Shown here: positions 7,365 through 15,579 of the stretch, one piece after another | Position numbering within the stretch: position 1 is the stretch's first letter | Layout: each line of letters begins with the position of its first letter | Source of the DNA: Paenibacillus darwinianus | Lineage (GTDB): Bacteria > Bacillota > Bacilli > Paenibacillales > Paenibacillaceae | DNA length: 36,217 nt | Direction of reading: 5' to 3' | NCBI RefSeq assembly: GCF_000598065.1 | Contig: NZ_KK082144.1 | Location: 1-36,217 of the forward strand | Notes under the pieces: model-generated | The model's input: only the letters and a program-made list of their open reading frames with translations | Told to the model about the DNA's origin: nothing | Databases searched by the model: none | Translations under genes and position numbers: made by a program

Positions 7365-8633
7365 ATGTCCAAACCCAAAGTATTTGAGAAACCAATCGGT
7401 GTGAAAGATTATTTGCCCCTTGCCGTATCCCGGCTGCGCCGCATTGAACGGCAGGCGCTCGATTGCATGAAGCGTTGGGGTTATGAGCAAATTATGACGC
7501 CGACAATGGAATATTACGATACGGTCGGCGTCGCCAGTTCGACACCCGACCAAAAGCTGTTTAAGCTGCTCAACAACCGCGGCACCACGCTCGTGCTTCG
7601 CTCCGACATGACGGCTCCGATCGCCCGGGTAGTGGCGTCGCTGCTGAAGGAGGAGCCTTTTCCGCTGCGGCTCTCGTATCATTCGAGCGTATTTCGCGCG
7701 ATTGAGGAGGAGGCCGGACGCGAGTCGGAGTTTTATCAGACGGGCGTTGAGCTGGTAGGCGATCCGAGTCCGGAAGCCGATGCGGAGGTCGTTGCACTGG
7801 CAATCGCGTCCTTGAAGGCGTCCGGCGTCGACCGGTTCAAAATTGCGATCGGACACGTAGGCTTCCTTAACGGCCTGTTCGAGGAGACGCTGCGGGAACG
7901 CTTGGATGCGCAGGAGGAGCTGAAGGCTTCCCTGCTCGGCCGCGATTACGTGGGCTACCGGCAGAAGCTGAGCGATCTGTCGCTGTCCGAGCCGGTCATT
8001 AGGGAGCTGGAGGGCATCCTGCGGTTAAGGGGGGCCAAGGAAGTATGCGAGCAGGCGCTGCTGCTGAGCGGCAACGATACGGCGCAAGCGTCAATCCGGC
8101 ATTTGTGCGACCTGTGGAACGTTCTGGAGGCTTACGGCGTAACGGAACATGTGCTGATCGATCTGACGATGATCGGCGACTTCTCTTATTATACGGGCAT
8201 GACGTTCGAAGGTTATGCGGCCGATCTGGGCTTTCCGGTCGTCAGCGGGGGCAGATACGACAATTTGCTGACACAATTCGGTCGGCCGGCGCCGGCGACG
8301 GGCTTCGCGCTTAAGACCACCCGTATTCTCGAGCTGCTTGGCCAGGAGGCCGGCGAGGAAACGGAACGCATTCTGATCGGTTATGATGCGGAAGGTCGCA
8401 TTCGCGCACTGGGCGAAGCCGGGCGCCTGCGTGCGGAAGGGCATATTGTGGTAACGGAACGGATGCAATCCTCCGAGCTGCGTCCGGATGCGGGCCATTC
8501 TTTCCCGACTGAGCATGACGGACACAAACTGATATATCGTGGAACGGCATACAGCCGGTTTGCGGGGTTTTTCGGCAGCGGAGCAGGTTCGGACGAGCAT
8601 GGATCGAGCGGACAAGGAGGTGTCGGACGATGA
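7365..8633 (+). CDS. hisZ: ATP phosphoribosyltransferase regulatory subunit HisZ
   Basis: A 422-aa histidyl-tRNA-synthetase-like protein without tRNA charging ability. It forms a complex with short HisG and carries histidine feedback control of the first step of histidine synthesis. The class II synthetase motif 2 region reads [20 protein letters not shown] and then [11 protein letters not shown], a HisZ hallmark. The C-terminal anticodon-binding domain of HisRS is missing. The ATG has AGGTG 6 nt upstream; a GTG 9 nt earlier is less well placed. It overlaps hisG by 4 nt (ATGA). It is the first gene of the his operon. Confidence 0.95.
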   Translation: MSKPKVFEKPIGVKDYLPLAVSRLRRIERQALDCMKRWGYEQIMTPTMEYYDTVGVASSTPDQKLFKLLNNRGTTLVLRSDMTAPIARVVASLLKEEPFPLRLSYHSSVFRAIEEEAGRESEFYQTGVELVGDPSPEADAEVVALAIASLKASGVDRFKIAIGHVGFLNGLFEETLRERLDAQEELKASLLGRDYVGYRQKLSDLSLSEPVIRELEGILRLRGAKEVCEQALLLSGNDTAQASIRHLCDLWNVLEAYGVTEHVLIDLTMIGDFSYYTGMTFEGYAADLGFPVVSGGRYDNLLTQFGRPAPATGFALKTTRILELLGQEAGEETERILIGYDAEGRIRALGEAGRLRAEGHIVVTERMQSSELRPDAGHSFPTEHDGHKLIYRGTAYSRFAGFFGSGAGSDEHGSSGQGGVGR

Positions 8634-9286
8634 GCGGAGAAGCAAGCGGACACGACATCTTGAAAGTAGCGATGCCGAAGGGGCGCATCTACAAGCAGGC
8701 ATCGAAGCTGTTCCGTGAGGCGGGGCTAACGATTCCCGAGGATTTCGACGACACGCGCAAGCTGATTATCGAAGCTCCGGAAGCGCGTATGGTCTTCATT
8801 ATGGCCAAGCCGGTCGATGTGCCCACGTATGTGGAATACGGCGTGGCCGATATCGGCATCGTCGGCAAGGATGTGCTGATGGAAGAGAACAAAGACGTGT
8901 ACGAACTGCTGGATCTCGGCATAGCAAGATGCCGCATGTCGGTGATCGGGCTTCCGGATTGGAAGCCGGTGATCAACCCCAGAGTGGCGACCAAATATCC
9001 GAACGTGGCGTCGCAGTATTTCCGCGAGCAGGGGCAGCAGGTCGAAGTGATCAAGCTGAACGGTTCGATCGAGCTGGCGCCGCTGATCGGGCTTGCCGAT
9101 CGGATCGTCGACATGGTCGAGACGGGACAAACGCTGCGGGAGAACGGTCTGGTGGAGATGGAAACGATCTTCGGCATCACAAGCCGATTGATCGCCAACC
9201 GTGTCAGCTACCGGATGAAAAACGAGTCGATTCAAAGCCTGTGCGATCGGCTGCAGCAGATGCTGACGGCCAAAGGGCTGGTTTGA
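8630..9286 (+). CDS. hisG: ATP phosphoribosyltransferase, catalytic short form
   Basis: HisG joins ATP and PRPP to give phosphoribosyl-ATP, committing flux to histidine. At 218 aa this is the short form that lacks the C-terminal regulatory domain and needs HisZ, which is encoded immediately upstream. Recognisable segments are [14 protein letters not shown] near the N-terminus, [17 protein letters not shown], and the PRPP-binding type segment [19 protein letters not shown]. The start has a strong AAGGAGGTG 8 nt upstream. The PRPP synthetase gene at 14486 could supply its substrate. Confidence 0.96.
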   Translation: MSGEASGHDILKVAMPKGRIYKQASKLFREAGLTIPEDFDDTRKLIIEAPEARMVFIMAKPVDVPTYVEYGVADIGIVGKDVLMEENKDVYELLDLGIARCRMSVIGLPDWKPVINPRVATKYPNVASQYFREQGQQVEVIKLNGSIELAPLIGLADRIVDMVETGQTLRENGLVEMETIFGITSRLIANRVSYRMKNESIQSLCDRLQQMLTAKGLV

Positions 9287-9332
9287 AAGCCACTATCTGG
9301 TTATAGAAGGTATGCGCGAAGGGGGAATTTCC

Positions 9333-10625
9333 GTGCGGATCATTGCCGCTGATCGATTTGAGCTTAAGCGCGAGGTGGAATACGGGACACCGGAGCAGAA
9401 TCAAGCGGTCCGGGAGATCGTCGAAGCGGTCCGGACCGAAGGGGATGCGGCGCTGCTGCGCTATACGGAGCGGCACGACGGGGTGCGGCTGCAAGCGGCG
9501 TCGCTGCGCGTGACCGAGGCCGAGATTACGGCGGCGTACGATAAGGTGGATGCCGCATTTCTGACGGCGATTCGTGAGGCCGCCGTCAACATCCGCGTTT
9601 TCCACGAGAAGCAGAAGCGCTATTCGTGGATGGATTTGCAGCCGGACGGCACGCTGCTCGGTCAGATGCTGCGGCCGCTGAAGCGGGTCGGCGTTTATGT
9701 GCCGGGCGGAAAGGCGGCCTATCCGTCTTCCGTCCTTATGAACGTCATTCCGGCCCAGGTGGCCGGCGTGCCGGAGATCGTTATGGTCACTCCGCCTGCG
9801 ACGGGCGGCAAGGAAGGAATCGACCCGTATATCCTGGTAGCTGCCGCAGAGGCGGGTGTCAAGGAAATGTACCGGGTCGGCGGAGCGCAGGCTGTGGCCG
9901 CACTGGCGTACGGAACGGCGTCGATCCCGCCGGTCGATAAGATTTGCGGACCGGGCAATATTTATGTGGCTTTGGCGAAGCGGACCGTGTTCGGCGCGGT
10001 CGACATCGACAGCATTGCCGGACCGAGCGAGATCGTCGTGCTGGCCGACGAGACGGCGGATGTCGGGTATGTCGCAGCCGACCTGCTGTCTCAGGCCGAG
10101 CACGACGAAATGGCGTCGGCTATTCTCATCACGCCGTCGGCCTCCTTCGCCGATGGGGTCAAGGCGGAGGTCGAGCGTCAGCTGGCGCTTCTGCCCCGAG
10201 AGCCGATTGCCCGCAAGTCGATCGACGATTACGGCGCGATAATTATCGTGGGCAGTCTGCAGGAAGGCGTCGGCGTCATTAACCGGCTGGCCCCCGAGCA
10301 TCTTGAGATTATGACCGCCGATCCGATGGAATGGCTGGGGCAGATCGAGAATGCCGGCGCCATTTTCCTCGGGGCTTACAGCTCCGAGCCGGTCGGCGAT
10401 TACTTCGCCGGACCCAACCACATTATTCCGACCAATGGTACGGCAAGGTTCTCGTCGCCGGTGAATGTGGATGATTTCCTCAAGAAGTCGAGCCTGATCC
10501 GCTACAGCAAGGAAGCGCTGCTGGCAAACGGCGATAAAATCATCACCTTGGCGCGGCATGAAGGACTGGAAGCGCATGCGCGTGCGATCGAGATCCGGTT
10601 GGAGCGCGAGCGCGGCGGAAATTAG
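9333..10625 (+). CDS. hisD: Histidinol dehydrogenase
   Basis: A 430-aa zinc enzyme that oxidises L-histidinol to L-histidine in two NAD-dependent steps, the last reactions of the pathway. Conserved blocks are [57 protein letters not shown] (metal-binding Gln/His), the APEHLEIM block with the catalytic Glu/His pair, and [14 protein letters not shown]. The GTG start has AAGGGGGA 6 nt upstream; an ATG 21 nt earlier has its Shine-Dalgarno only 1 nt away and is unlikely. The length is normal for HisD. Confidence 0.96.
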   Translation: MRIIAADRFELKREVEYGTPEQNQAVREIVEAVRTEGDAALLRYTERHDGVRLQAASLRVTEAEITAAYDKVDAAFLTAIREAAVNIRVFHEKQKRYSWMDLQPDGTLLGQMLRPLKRVGVYVPGGKAAYPSSVLMNVIPAQVAGVPEIVMVTPPATGGKEGIDPYILVAAAEAGVKEMYRVGGAQAVAALAYGTASIPPVDKICGPGNIYVALAKRTVFGAVDIDSIAGPSEIVVLADETADVGYVAADLLSQAEHDEMASAILITPSASFADGVKAEVERQLALLPREPIARKSIDDYGAIIIVGSLQEGVGVINRLAPEHLEIMTADPMEWLGQIENAGAIFLGAYSSEPVGDYFAGPNHIIPTNGTARFSSPVNVDDFLKKSSLIRYSKEALLANGDKIITLARHEGLEAHARAIEIRLERERGGN

Positions 10626-10767
10626 CGGCGGCGCCATGTCGCCCGCCTTAAATTGCCCGAGAGCGCTTCGCGGGAAGAATAAGCCCGGGGAGCGGCCTTA
10701 CGCGGCTGCAGGGATCGCTATGGGCGAATAGGCAGCTGCACATTTTGCTGAGAAAGAAGGGTTAACG

Positions 10768-11367
10768 ATGACGGAGCCCGTTAAACGCACGGCGGACATC
10801 GCCCGCAAAACGAACGAAACGGACATCAAGCTCGCCTTCAACGTCGACGGCAGCGGCCAGGCGACGATCGAGACCGATGTTCCGTTTCTGAACCATATGC
10901 TTGACCTTTTCACCAAACACGGACAGTTCGATTTGAAGGTCGAAGCCCGCGGCGACGTGGACATCGACGACCATCACACCGTCGAAGACATCGGCATCTG
11001 CCTCGGCCAGACGCTGCGCGAGGCGCTCGGCGACAAGCGGGGCATCAAGCGGTACGCGAGCGTGTTCGTGCCGATGGACGAGGCGCTGGCGCAGGTCGTG
11101 ATCGATGTCAGCAACCGGCCACATTTTGAATACCGCGCCGAGTATCCGGCACAGACGGTCGGCAGCTTTCACGTCGAGCTCGTGCATGAATTTCTGTGGA
11201 AGCTGGCACTTGAGGCGCGCATTACGCTGCATGTCATCGTCCATTACGGACGCAATACCCATCATATGATCGAAGCGGTGTTCAAGGCGCTGGGACGCGC
11301 GATAGACGAAGCGACGACGATCGATCCCCGTGTGCAAGGAGTGCCTTCGACGAAGGGGGTGCTGTAG
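10768..11367 (+). CDS. hisB: Imidazoleglycerol-phosphate dehydratase
   Basis: A 199-aa manganese enzyme that dehydrates imidazoleglycerol phosphate to imidazoleacetol phosphate. Both metal-binding repeats are present: DDHHTVEDIGI in the first half and GRNTHHMIEAVFKALGRAI in the second. It is the monofunctional dehydratase; no histidinol-phosphatase domain is fused, in line with the separate PHP phosphatase at 13579. A 142-nt gap separates it from hisD, unusually large for this operon; that gap holds an imperfect GC hairpin just after the hisD stop but no T-tract and no gene. AAGAAGGG precedes the start. Confidence 0.96.
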   Translation: MTEPVKRTADIARKTNETDIKLAFNVDGSGQATIETDVPFLNHMLDLFTKHGQFDLKVEARGDVDIDDHHTVEDIGICLGQTLREALGDKRGIKRYASVFVPMDEALAQVVIDVSNRPHFEYRAEYPAQTVGSFHVELVHEFLWKLALEARITLHVIVHYGRNTHHMIEAVFKALGRAIDEATTIDPRVQGVPSTKGVL

Positions 11368-11368
11368 C

Positions 11369-11992
11369 ATGATCGCTATCATCGATTATGGTATGGGCAA
11401 TTTGCACAGCGTCGGCAAAGCGGTGGAACGTCTCGGTTACGAGGCGGAGTTTGCTTCCGACGCGCAGACGATTCTTGACGCCGACGGAGCGATTCTGCCG
11501 GGCGTCGGCGCATTCGGCGATGCGATGCACAATCTGCGCAGTACCGGGCTTGACGAGGTAACGAAGTATTATGCCCAATCCGGCAAGCCGCTGCTCGGCA
11601 TCTGTCTTGGCATGCAACTGCTGTTCAGCGAAAGCGAGGAGCACGGCAGCAACCGCGGCCTCGATCTGCTGCCCGGCAAGGTCGTCCGCTTTCAGGGCGA
11701 CTACAAGGTTCCTCATATGGGCTGGAACAAGCTGGATTTTCATCAGGAAAGCCCGCTGTTCGCGGGTCTTGACGAGGGTCACGTCTATTTCGTCCATTCG
11801 TTCCATGCCCGGCCGGAGCGGCAGGAGGACCTGCTGGCCACCACCGATTACTATCAGCCGGTGACGGCAATCGTCGGCCGGGGGCAGCTGTTCGGCATGC
11901 AATTCCACCCCGAGAAAAGCAGCGACCTCGGCATGCGGCTGCTCGGCAATTTTCTCGCGCTTACGGGAAGCCGTCAAACCGCCGAAGCCTAA
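11369..11992 (+). CDS. hisH: Imidazole glycerol phosphate synthase, glutaminase subunit
   Basis: HisH (207 aa) is the class I glutamine amidotransferase that releases ammonia and passes it to HisF. The nucleophile Cys79 lies in LLGICLGMQ and the other triad members are His180 and Glu182 in QFHPEKS. The N-terminus [14 protein letters not shown] is typical. The gene starts 1 nt after the hisB stop, with GAAGGGGG upstream. The next gene is hisF rather than hisA, which normally lies between them in Bacillales. Confidence 0.96.
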   Translation: MIAIIDYGMGNLHSVGKAVERLGYEAEFASDAQTILDADGAILPGVGAFGDAMHNLRSTGLDEVTKYYAQSGKPLLGICLGMQLLFSESEEHGSNRGLDLLPGKVVRFQGDYKVPHMGWNKLDFHQESPLFAGLDEGHVYFVHSFHARPERQEDLLATTDYYQPVTAIVGRGQLFGMQFHPEKSSDLGMRLLGNFLALTGSRQTAEA

Positions 11993-12071
11993 CGGCCCAA
12001 CTATGGGACAGCAGGCGGGCAGTCGGCAGGCGGGCGCCTGGAAGCACCAGGCGCGAAAGGAGAACCATTCC
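11993..12071 (+). repeat. hisH-hisF junction: direct repeat and hairpin where hisA is expected
   Basis: The 79-nt spacer holds GCAGGCGGGC twice (12011-12020 and 12026-12035) with 5 nt between, overlapping by 2 nt a perfect 8-bp hairpin, GCGCCTGG (12034-12041) with CCAGGCGC (12047-12054). No T-tract follows; the hisF ribosome binding site AAAGGAG starts at 12056. No hisA remnant is recognisable. Confidence 0.7.
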
Positions 12072-12830
12072 ATGTTGGCAAAAAGAATCATTCCATGCCT
12101 GGACGTCAAAGACGGCCGGGTCGTTAAAGGCGTCAATTTCGTCAACCTGCGCGATGCGGGCGATCCCGTCGAGCTGGCGGCAATCTATGACCGCGAAGGC
12201 GCGGACGAACTTGTATTCCTCGATATCTCGGCTTCGCACGAAGGCAGGGCGACGATGGTCGAGGTCGTGCGCAAGACGGCGGGCGAAATTACGATCCCGT
12301 TCACCGTCGGCGGCGGCATCGCGCATGTCGACGACATGAAGCGGCTGCTGCGCGCGGGCGCTGACAAGATCGGTATCAACACGGCCGCGCTCCGGAATCC
12401 GGAGCTTGTATCGGACGGCTCCCGCAAGTTCGGGGCGCAGTGCATCGTGGTGGCGATCGACGCGAAGTTCAATCCCGAGTGGGGCGAATGGGAAGTGTAC
12501 ACACACGGCGGCCGCAACGCGACCGGCATCAAAGCGCTGGAATGGGCGGCAAAGGTCGAACAGCTCGGCGCCGGAGAGCTGCTGCTCACCAGTATGGACG
12601 CCGACGGCACGAAGGACGGCTTCGACCTGAAGCTTACGCGCGCGGTATCCGATCTCGTATCGATACCGGTTATCGCCTCGGGCGGCGCAGGCAAGGTCGG
12701 GGATTTTTACGATGTGTTCCAGGAAGGGCGCGCCGACGCGGGCTTGGCGGCCACCATTTTTCACTATAAGGAAATGACCGTGCACGAGGTTAAGGACGAT
12801 CTTCGGTTGAAAGGAGTGGAAGTGCGATGA
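12072..12830 (+). CDS. hisF: Imidazole glycerol phosphate synthase, cyclase subunit
   Basis: HisF (252 aa) is a TIM barrel that condenses PRFAR with ammonia from HisH to give imidazoleglycerol phosphate and AICAR. The N-terminus [22 protein letters not shown] is specific to HisF, and the catalytic aspartates are Asp11 and Asp129 (VVAIDAK). Phosphate-binding loops TVGGGI and ASGGAG are present. Two features argue against a HisA reading: the Cys-Leu-Asp-Val start and the HisF-type sequence around Asp129. The ATG has AAAGGAG 9 nt upstream, and the gene overlaps hisIE by 4 nt. Confidence 0.96.
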   Translation: MLAKRIIPCLDVKDGRVVKGVNFVNLRDAGDPVELAAIYDREGADELVFLDISASHEGRATMVEVVRKTAGEITIPFTVGGGIAHVDDMKRLLRAGADKIGINTAALRNPELVSDGSRKFGAQCIVVAIDAKFNPEWGEWEVYTHGGRNATGIKALEWAAKVEQLGAGELLLTSMDADGTKDGFDLKLTRAVSDLVSIPVIASGGAGKVGDFYDVFQEGRADAGLAATIFHYKEMTVHEVKDDLRLKGVEVR

Positions 12831-13507
12831 GCGGATTGGCGCAAGGGTTGGAGGAACAAATCCGGTGGAATGAGGCGGGACTGGTGCCCGCGATCGTGCA
12901 GGACGCCGTCAGCAAGGAAGTGCTGATGCTGGCTTACATGAATCGGGAGTCGCTCGCCAAATCGCTGGCATCCGGCGAGACGTGGTTCTGGAGCCGCTCC
13001 CGCGGGGAGCTCTGGCACAAAGGCGCGACATCCGGCCATACGCAGCGCATCCGGTCGCTCCGGTACGATTGTGACGGCGATACGCTTCTTGTGCTTGCGG
13101 AACAGAGCGGAGCAGCATGCCATACCGGGAAATACAGCTGTTTCCACAACGAGATCGATCGGGAAGGCGTGACGACGGAGGCCGCGGAGCCGGCGCAGGA
13201 CCGGTTCCGGATGCTGGCCGAGCTTGAGGCGATCATTGCAAGACGGTACGCCGAGCGTCCGGAAGGCACCTACACGACGTATCTGTTCGACAAGGGCCTC
13301 GACAAAATTCTGAAAAAGGTTGGCGAGGAATCGGCAGAAGTCATCATCGCGGCCAAAAACCAGGACAACGACGAGCTGCGCAGCGAAGCGGCGGATATGA
13401 TTTTTCACCTGATGGTGCTGCTGCGCGAGCGGGGCTTGCCGTTCGATGCGATCATGGAAGAGCTCGGGCGCCGGCACAACAAGCCGACCACGAACAAAAT
13501 GCGCTGA
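12827..13507 (+). CDS. hisI: Bifunctional phosphoribosyl-AMP cyclohydrolase / phosphoribosyl-ATP pyrophosphatase
   Basis: A 226-aa HisIE fusion catalysing steps two and three of histidine synthesis. Residues 1 to about 118 are the HisI cyclohydrolase: [14 protein letters not shown], the metal site YDCDGD, and zinc cysteines in [11 protein letters not shown]. Residues 125-226 are the HisE pyrophosphatase, an all-helical MazG-like domain with [14 protein letters not shown] and [11 protein letters not shown]. The start overlaps the hisF stop (ATGA), with AAAGGAGTGG upstream, so it is translationally coupled. Confidence 0.96.
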   Translation: MSGLAQGLEEQIRWNEAGLVPAIVQDAVSKEVLMLAYMNRESLAKSLASGETWFWSRSRGELWHKGATSGHTQRIRSLRYDCDGDTLLVLAEQSGAACHTGKYSCFHNEIDREGVTTEAAEPAQDRFRMLAELEAIIARRYAERPEGTYTTYLFDKGLDKILKKVGEESAEVIIAAKNQDNDELRSEAADMIFHLMVLLRERGLPFDAIMEELGRRHNKPTTNKMR

Positions 13508-13578
13508 AGCAGGGAGCGCCTTGCGCTTCCTGCGTCTTCCGGTTGTTCAACCACGACAGAAAGGCCGTGAATGCCATC

Positions 13579-14385
13579 ATGCTAATCGATTATCATACCC
13601 ATCATGCCAGATGCGGGCATGCCGTCGGCACGCTGGAGGAATACGTGAAGCGGGGAGCGGAGCTCGGTCTGGCGCAGATCGGGCTTTCCGATCATATGCC
13701 GCTGCTGCATGTCGATCCCGCCACGTATTATCCGGAGATGGCGATGCCGATGGAGGAGCTGCCCCGTTATGTCGAGGAATGCCTGGCGCTTAAAGAGAAG
13801 TACAAGGGCGTCATCGATGTTCGCGTCGGCCTGGAAGGCGATTACATAGAGGGACACGAGGAAGCGATCGAGCGTATCGTCGGGGCGTATCCGTGGGACT
13901 ATGTGATCGGCTCGGTTCATTTTCTCGGCGAGTGGGACATTTCGGATTTCCGCCAGACGCAGGGCTGGGAAGGCAAGGACCGGATGGCGGTTTACGGGCA
14001 ATACTACGATGCGGTGGCGAAAGCCGCGGCAACGGGGTTTTACGATTACATCGGCCACATCGACGTGATCAAACGGTTCGGCTTCCAGCCCGAAGGCGAT
14101 GTCACGGCGATGGAAAATGCGGCCCTCGAGGCGGTTGCGCGCCACGGGCTTGCAATCGAGCTGAACGCTTCCGGACTGCGCATGCCGGCGGCCGAGATGT
14201 TTCCGTCGAAGCGGATGCTCGAATACGCGCTGTCGCTCGGCATACCGGTGACGGTAGGGTCCGACGCGCATCAGCCTGCCCGGCTGCATCAGTACGTGGA
14301 CGAGGCCCGCACGCTGCTCAAAGAGGTCGGGTATTCGCAGCTGGCTACGTTCGAGGGACGCAGGCGGACGTTAGTCGATTTTTGA
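13579..14385 (+). CDS. hisJ: Histidinol-phosphatase, PHP family
   Basis: A 268-aa PHP-family metal hydrolase that dephosphorylates histidinol phosphate. Metal ligands are visible in DYHTHHARCGHA at the N-terminus, GLSDHMP, GSVHF, YIGHIDVIKRF and GSDAHQP near the C-terminus. It lies 71 nt after hisIE and completes the phosphatase step that the monofunctional HisB lacks. The start is uncertain: AGAAAGG lies 14 nt before this ATG but only 2 nt before an in-frame GTG at 13567. The strong promoter for prs begins inside its stop codon. Confidence 0.88.
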   Translation: MLIDYHTHHARCGHAVGTLEEYVKRGAELGLAQIGLSDHMPLLHVDPATYYPEMAMPMEELPRYVEECLALKEKYKGVIDVRVGLEGDYIEGHEEAIERIVGAYPWDYVIGSVHFLGEWDISDFRQTQGWEGKDRMAVYGQYYDAVAKAAATGFYDYIGHIDVIKRFGFQPEGDVTAMENAALEAVARHGLAIELNASGLRMPAAEMFPSKRMLEYALSLGIPVTVGSDAHQPARLHQYVDEARTLLKEVGYSQLATFEGRRRTLVDF

Positions 14386-14409
14386 AAAATCGTAAGTTCC
14401 ATGTATAAT
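14382..14409 (+). promoter_or_regulatory. Strong sigma-A promoter of prs
   Basis: TTGAAA (14382-14387) and a perfect TATAAT (14404-14409) are 16 bp apart. The -35 element overlaps the hisJ stop codon. The predicted leader is about 70 nt. Confidence 0.75.
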
Positions 14410-14485
14410 GATATTGTCGATAGAACATACGTAAAGCATTTATCATAAGGATTTACAGGCGGTCAAATCGTTCCAGGAGGGTAAC

Positions 14486-15436
14486 ATGTTCAGCGATAAG
14501 GTGCGTATTTTCTCGGGTTCCTCGAACCCGCTGCTGGCCGAAGCCATAGGCGAGCAGCTTGGCGTTTCGCTAGGCAAAATCAAATTGTCCCGTTTCAAAA
14601 GCGGTGAGATCTATGTTCATTATGAGGAGACGATCCGCAACTGCGACGTGTTCCTTGTACAGTCGTTCTCGCATCCGATCAACGATCACTTCGTAGAGCT
14701 GCTTGTCATGATCGACGCCGCCAAACGGGCTTCGGCACGGACGATTAACCTCATCGTGCCGTATTACGGTTATGCCCGCCAGGAGCGTAAAGCGGCTCCC
14801 CGTGAACCGATTTCGGCGAAAATGGTGTCAGACGTGCTTACCACGGTCGGCGCCCACCGCATCATTACGCTCGATCTGCACGCACCGGCCATCCAGGGCT
14901 TCTTCAACATCCCGGTGGACCATTTGACCGCGCTTGACCTGCTGAGCGATTATCTGAAGGCGAAGGACATCAAAAATCCGGTCGTCGTCTCGCCCGACGC
15001 GGGACGCGCGTCCACGGCCGAGAAGCTGGCCAACTACCTGAACGCGCCGTTCGCGATCATGATCAAGAAGCGGCCCGCGCATAACCAATCGGTCATCACG
15101 CACGTCATCGGCGACGTCCAGGGACAGACGCCGATCATTATCGAGGATCTGATCGACACCGGCACGACGATCGTCAATGTCGTCGAAGGGTTGAAGGAAC
15201 GCGGAGCGGAAGATGTTTTCGTCTGCGCGACGCATCCGCTTTTTTCCGGTCCTGCGCTGCAGCGTCTGGATCACCCGAACATCCGGGAGGTTGTCGTCAC
15301 CGACTCGATCTTCCTGCCGGAGGTGGCTTCCGAGCGGTTCAAGGTGATTTCCGTCGCTCCGATGCTGGCGGAAGCGACCCGCATCATTATCGAGGGCGGC
15401 TCGATCAGCACGTTGTTTAAGAACGCGGGTGTTTAA
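14486..15436 (+). CDS. prs: Ribose-phosphate diphosphokinase (PRPP synthetase), divergent
   Basis: A 316-aa enzyme that makes PRPP from ribose 5-phosphate and ATP; PRPP is the HisG substrate and a precursor for nucleotides and tryptophan. The overall match is good: SNPLLAEAI, SRFKSGEIYVHYEETIRNCD, PYYGYARQERKAAPREPI, DLHAPAIQGFFNIPVDHL. Key loops differ from the Bacillus housekeeping enzyme: the segment normally SPDHGG reads SPDAGRAS, and the PRPP loop reads IIEDLIDTGTT rather than a DD(M/I)(V/I)DT(A/G)GT form. The flexible-loop KKRP is kept, so activity is likely. It may be a second, his-associated copy. AGGAGGG lies before the ATG. Confidence 0.88.
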   Translation: MFSDKVRIFSGSSNPLLAEAIGEQLGVSLGKIKLSRFKSGEIYVHYEETIRNCDVFLVQSFSHPINDHFVELLVMIDAAKRASARTINLIVPYYGYARQERKAAPREPISAKMVSDVLTTVGAHRIITLDLHAPAIQGFFNIPVDHLTALDLLSDYLKAKDIKNPVVVSPDAGRASTAEKLANYLNAPFAIMIKKRPAHNQSVITHVIGDVQGQTPIIIEDLIDTGTTIVNVVEGLKERGAEDVFVCATHPLFSGPALQRLDHPNIREVVVTDSIFLPEVASERFKVISVAPMLAEATRIIIEGGSISTLFKNAGV

Positions 15437-15537
15437 CACCACAAGCAGTTCGCATCGTTTGCCTTCCCTTCGAGAACTCCCGAGGCGCGGAGGCGCGGAC
15501 CTGACATTCTTTGCTCATGTATGAAAGGGCCGCGCTA

Positions 15538-15546
15538 TGGTATAAT
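15538..15546 (+). promoter_or_regulatory. Extended -10 promoter of the TPR gene
   Basis: TG (15538-15539), one base, then a perfect TATAAT (15541-15546), 33 bp before the start codon. No good -35 is seen at 16-18 bp, which is common for extended -10 promoters. Confidence 0.6.
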
Positions 15547-15579
15547 CGTAGCAAATTGTTCAACGAACGGGAGGTGCCT

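Noticed and set aside
9204-10637. Long antisense open frame opposite hisD (477 codons)
   Set aside because: It mirrors the codon phase of a high-GC gene; hisD carries all catalytic motifs, and the antisense product is rich in Arg and His with no recognisable domain.
10626-10767. Hidden gene or internal promoter in the 142-nt hisD-hisB gap
   Set aside because: No frame with a ribosome binding site and no promoter pair is seen; only an imperfect GC hairpin without a T-tract.
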